This document shows positions 13,965 to 15,049 of a DNA stretch of 15,049 bases, piece by piece. Made by a program: the position numbers and the translations under genes. This stretch comes from an uncultured Lachnospiraceae bacterium (GTDB lineage Bacteria; Bacillota; Clostridia; Lachnospirales; Lachnospiraceae). The stretch's first letter is position 1. Each line of letters starts with the position of its first letter. The notes below the pieces were generated by a model that did not search any database, had not been told where the DNA came from, and was given only the letters and a program-made list of their open reading frames with translations. The stretch lies in NCBI GenBank assembly GCA_905235345.1, contig CAJOLO010000080.1:1-15049 (forward strand), given 5' to 3'.

Positions 13965-14378
13965 CTATTCCAGAGTGATTTTATCCGCAAGTGTTTTAAG
14001 CTCTTCCACATCCGCTTCCCCGGGCTTCAAGCCTATATTAACCGTATCACCTGCATATCTTGGAATCAAATGCAAATGAATATGATAAACGGTCTGCCCC
14101 GCTATTTCTCCATTATTCTGCAAAATATTAAGTCCCTCAAGATCAAGTTCCTTCTTAAGACCATTCGCAACCTTTGTCGCAAGCCCGAATAATCTGCCTG
14201 CCGCCTCCTCATCTAAATCATATATATTATCATAATGTTCCTTTGGCACAATCAGGCAATGCCCCTTACTTGCCGGATTAATATCAAAAAACACCTTATT
14301 ATAATCATCCTCATAAATTGTTGTCGATGGTATCTCACCACTTGCTATCTTACAAAATATACAATCGTCTTTTTTCAT
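13965..14378 (-). CDS. HIT-family (HinT-like) nucleotide hydrolase
   Basis: This 137-residue histidine-triad protein has the triad HIHLHLIPR (His99, His101, His103 as the catalytic run), the N-terminal DCIFCKIASGEIPSTTIYED with a probable zinc-binding Cys6/Cys9 pair, and the middle motif GHCLIVPKEHYDNIYDL. HinT-type enzymes hydrolyse nucleoside phosphoramidates such as aminoacyl-AMP adducts in the cytoplasm. The start ATG 14376-14378 is preceded by AGGAGG; an ATG a few bases earlier is followed at once by a stop. It lies 65 bp after fliS on the same strand. It is intact; a housekeeping role is likely. Confidence 0.93.
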   Translation of the reverse strand: MKKDDCIFCKIASGEIPSTTIYEDDYNKVFFDINPASKGHCLIVPKEHYDNIYDLDEEAAGRLFGLATKVANGLKKELDLEGLNILQNNGEIAGQTVYHIHLHLIPRYAGDTVNIGLKPGEADVEELKTLADKITLE

Positions 14379-14443
14379 TACATTATACCTCCTGTTAAAA
14401 TATCATCTCTATTCCGATTGATGTAGTTATAAATCTTACCGTT

Positions 14444-14911
14444 TTATACTGTATATTCGGTTCCACCCATACTGTTTTCCACCAGACCGTCGCTCCCGTA
14501 AGTAAGACCTGCATACACCTTCTCACTCTGATCCATAACCGGCCCCTCCGTATCAGTACCTGCAATAGCCAGAAAACTTTCGTGATACGCTTCCAGCATG
14601 GGCAGAATTCTGTCAAGCTCCTGCGGTGCTTTCTTTATCTTAGAATTGATAAGCTGCCTGTTAAAGAACACATAAACTGAATATACATCTCTTGACACCT
14701 CATTGTCAAGATTAAGGCCATTCATCAGTTCAAGCTGCGTCGCCTGTGCCTTTTCCACATAATCAATATATGTGTCCATATCCTTGTCATCGTAAGCCTG
14801 CAATGCTTCTCTTATCCATTGCATCTCCATTTCAAGCATGATCACAGTAAGCTCCCCAACCCCCGCCTGGGTAATTCTCATCTTATACACATTCATTTCC
14901 TCTGTTGTCAT
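14444..14911 (-). CDS. fliS: FliS-like flagellin export chaperone
   Basis: This 155-residue all-helical protein resembles FliS, the cytoplasmic chaperone that binds the C-terminus of flagellin and keeps it from polymerising before export. The start YKMRITQAGVGELTVIMLEM followed by a long helix, YIDYVEKAQATQLELMNGLN, and NEVSRDVYSVYVFFNRQLIN match the FliS four-helix pattern, with the conserved Tyr-rich third helix. It is about 25-30 residues longer than common FliS because of a C-terminal extension (VYAGLTYGSDGLVEN and onward). The start ATG has GGAGAAGG upstream. The usual neighbours fliD and flaG are absent; instead the inverted-repeat element lies about 30 bp upstream, so its promoter is inside or beyond that element. 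The FliS call is good but rests on pattern. Confidence 0.75.
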   Translation of the reverse strand: MTTEEMNVYKMRITQAGVGELTVIMLEMEMQWIREALQAYDDKDMDTYIDYVEKAQATQLELMNGLNLDNEVSRDVYSVYVFFNRQLINSKIKKAPQELDRILPMLEAYHESFLAIAGTDTEGPVMDQSEKVYAGLTYGSDGLVENSMGGTEYTV

Positions 14912-14942
14912 ATTATCCTTCTCCTCTTCACATATGATTATT

Positions 14943-15049
14943 TATAGGTAATTGCGAAACTCTTGTTTATATTTTCAGGATTGTACATATTATACAGTTC
15001 CATCACAGGCACGCTTTCGCTGCTTGTCGCACGCAGCGGTACATAATGC
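14943..15049. repeat. Other half of the MITE-like inverted-repeat element (left terminal repeat plus core)
   Basis: The outer end TATAGGTAATTGCGAAAC (14943-14960) and inner block 14978-15003 are the inverted counterparts of 131-150 and 86-113, and 15009-15049 repeats 1-41 exactly. Reading from here through the shared 41 bp into 42-151 gives one element of about 226 bp with terminal inverted repeats of about 65 bp. A TATAAT (minus strand, 14989-14994) in the repeat points outward toward fliS. Confidence 0.75.

Noticed and set aside
14395..14616. Minus-strand ORF of 73 codons overlapping fliS
   Set aside because: It is an alternative frame rich in Trp and Arg; I considered it as a frameshifted fliS tail, but it does not extend the FliS pattern and the fliS ending looks natural.
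1..15049. Complete 15-kb circular plasmid or phage, suggested by identical 41-bp ends
   Set aside because: There is no replication, partition, mobilisation or capsid gene; the content is core chromosomal (mreB, recD2, flagellar genes) in known chromosomal order, and the shared ends lie inside an inverted-repeat element that explains the overlap.

Overview
The window reads as chromosomal DNA from a motile, low-GC Firmicute of the class Clostridia, most plausibly Lachnospiraceae. The evidence is the gene order comFC-yvyF-flgM-flgN and mreB/mbl-flhO-flhP, both also known from Bacillus subtilis, strong GGAGG-type ribosome binding sites, sigma-28-like motility promoters, and the sequence style of the FlgN, FliS and FlgJ proteins. 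Genus cannot be fixed from the sequence alone. Nearly all genes lie on the minus strand; only an Xre-type regulator and a TraX-family membrane protein lie on plus.

Layout: (1) 1-151, one half of an inverted-repeat intergenic element. (2) 189-4971, minus strand: recD2, a small doubtful ORF over a 66-bp duplication, comFC, yvyF, a terminator, then a sigma-28-like promoter driving flgM-flgN. (3) 5264-6060: convergent Xre regulator and an orphan BlaI/MecI-type repressor sharing a perfect hairpin between them. (4) 6159-9339, minus strand: mreB-flhO-flhP-flgJ, a cell-shape plus flagellar-rod operon preceded by a second sigma-28-like motif. (5) 9417-13025, minus strand: a DivIVA-like protein with eleven consecutive 11-residue repeats, followed by a large multi-PAS/GAF sensor without a visible output domain. 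(6) 13232-13909, plus: TraX-family protein. (7) 13965-14911, minus: fliS and a HIT-family hydrolase. (8) 14943-15049, the other half of the inverted-repeat element.

Functionally it is a motility and cell-envelope segment. FlgM (anti-sigma), FlgN and FliS (export chaperones), FlhO, FlhP and FlgJ (rod) all serve flagellar assembly, and the two sigma-28-like promoters would tie flgM-flgN and mreB-flhO-flhP to the same late-class control.

Two things stand out. First, bases 1-41 and 15009-15049 are identical and are flanked by about 65 bp of mutually inverted sequence. Joined end to end they make a MITE-like element of about 226 bp, so the segment is probably bounded by two directly oriented copies of one repeat (or closed into a false circle by assembly) rather than being a plasmid. 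Second, four genes between 6.6 and 12.3 kb (flhP, flhO, the PAS protein, the DivIVA-like protein) are each broken by one small indel, with the missing part still readable in another frame. This is either real decay or a cluster of assembly errors. I found no new defence system, CRISPR array, rRNA or tRNA.
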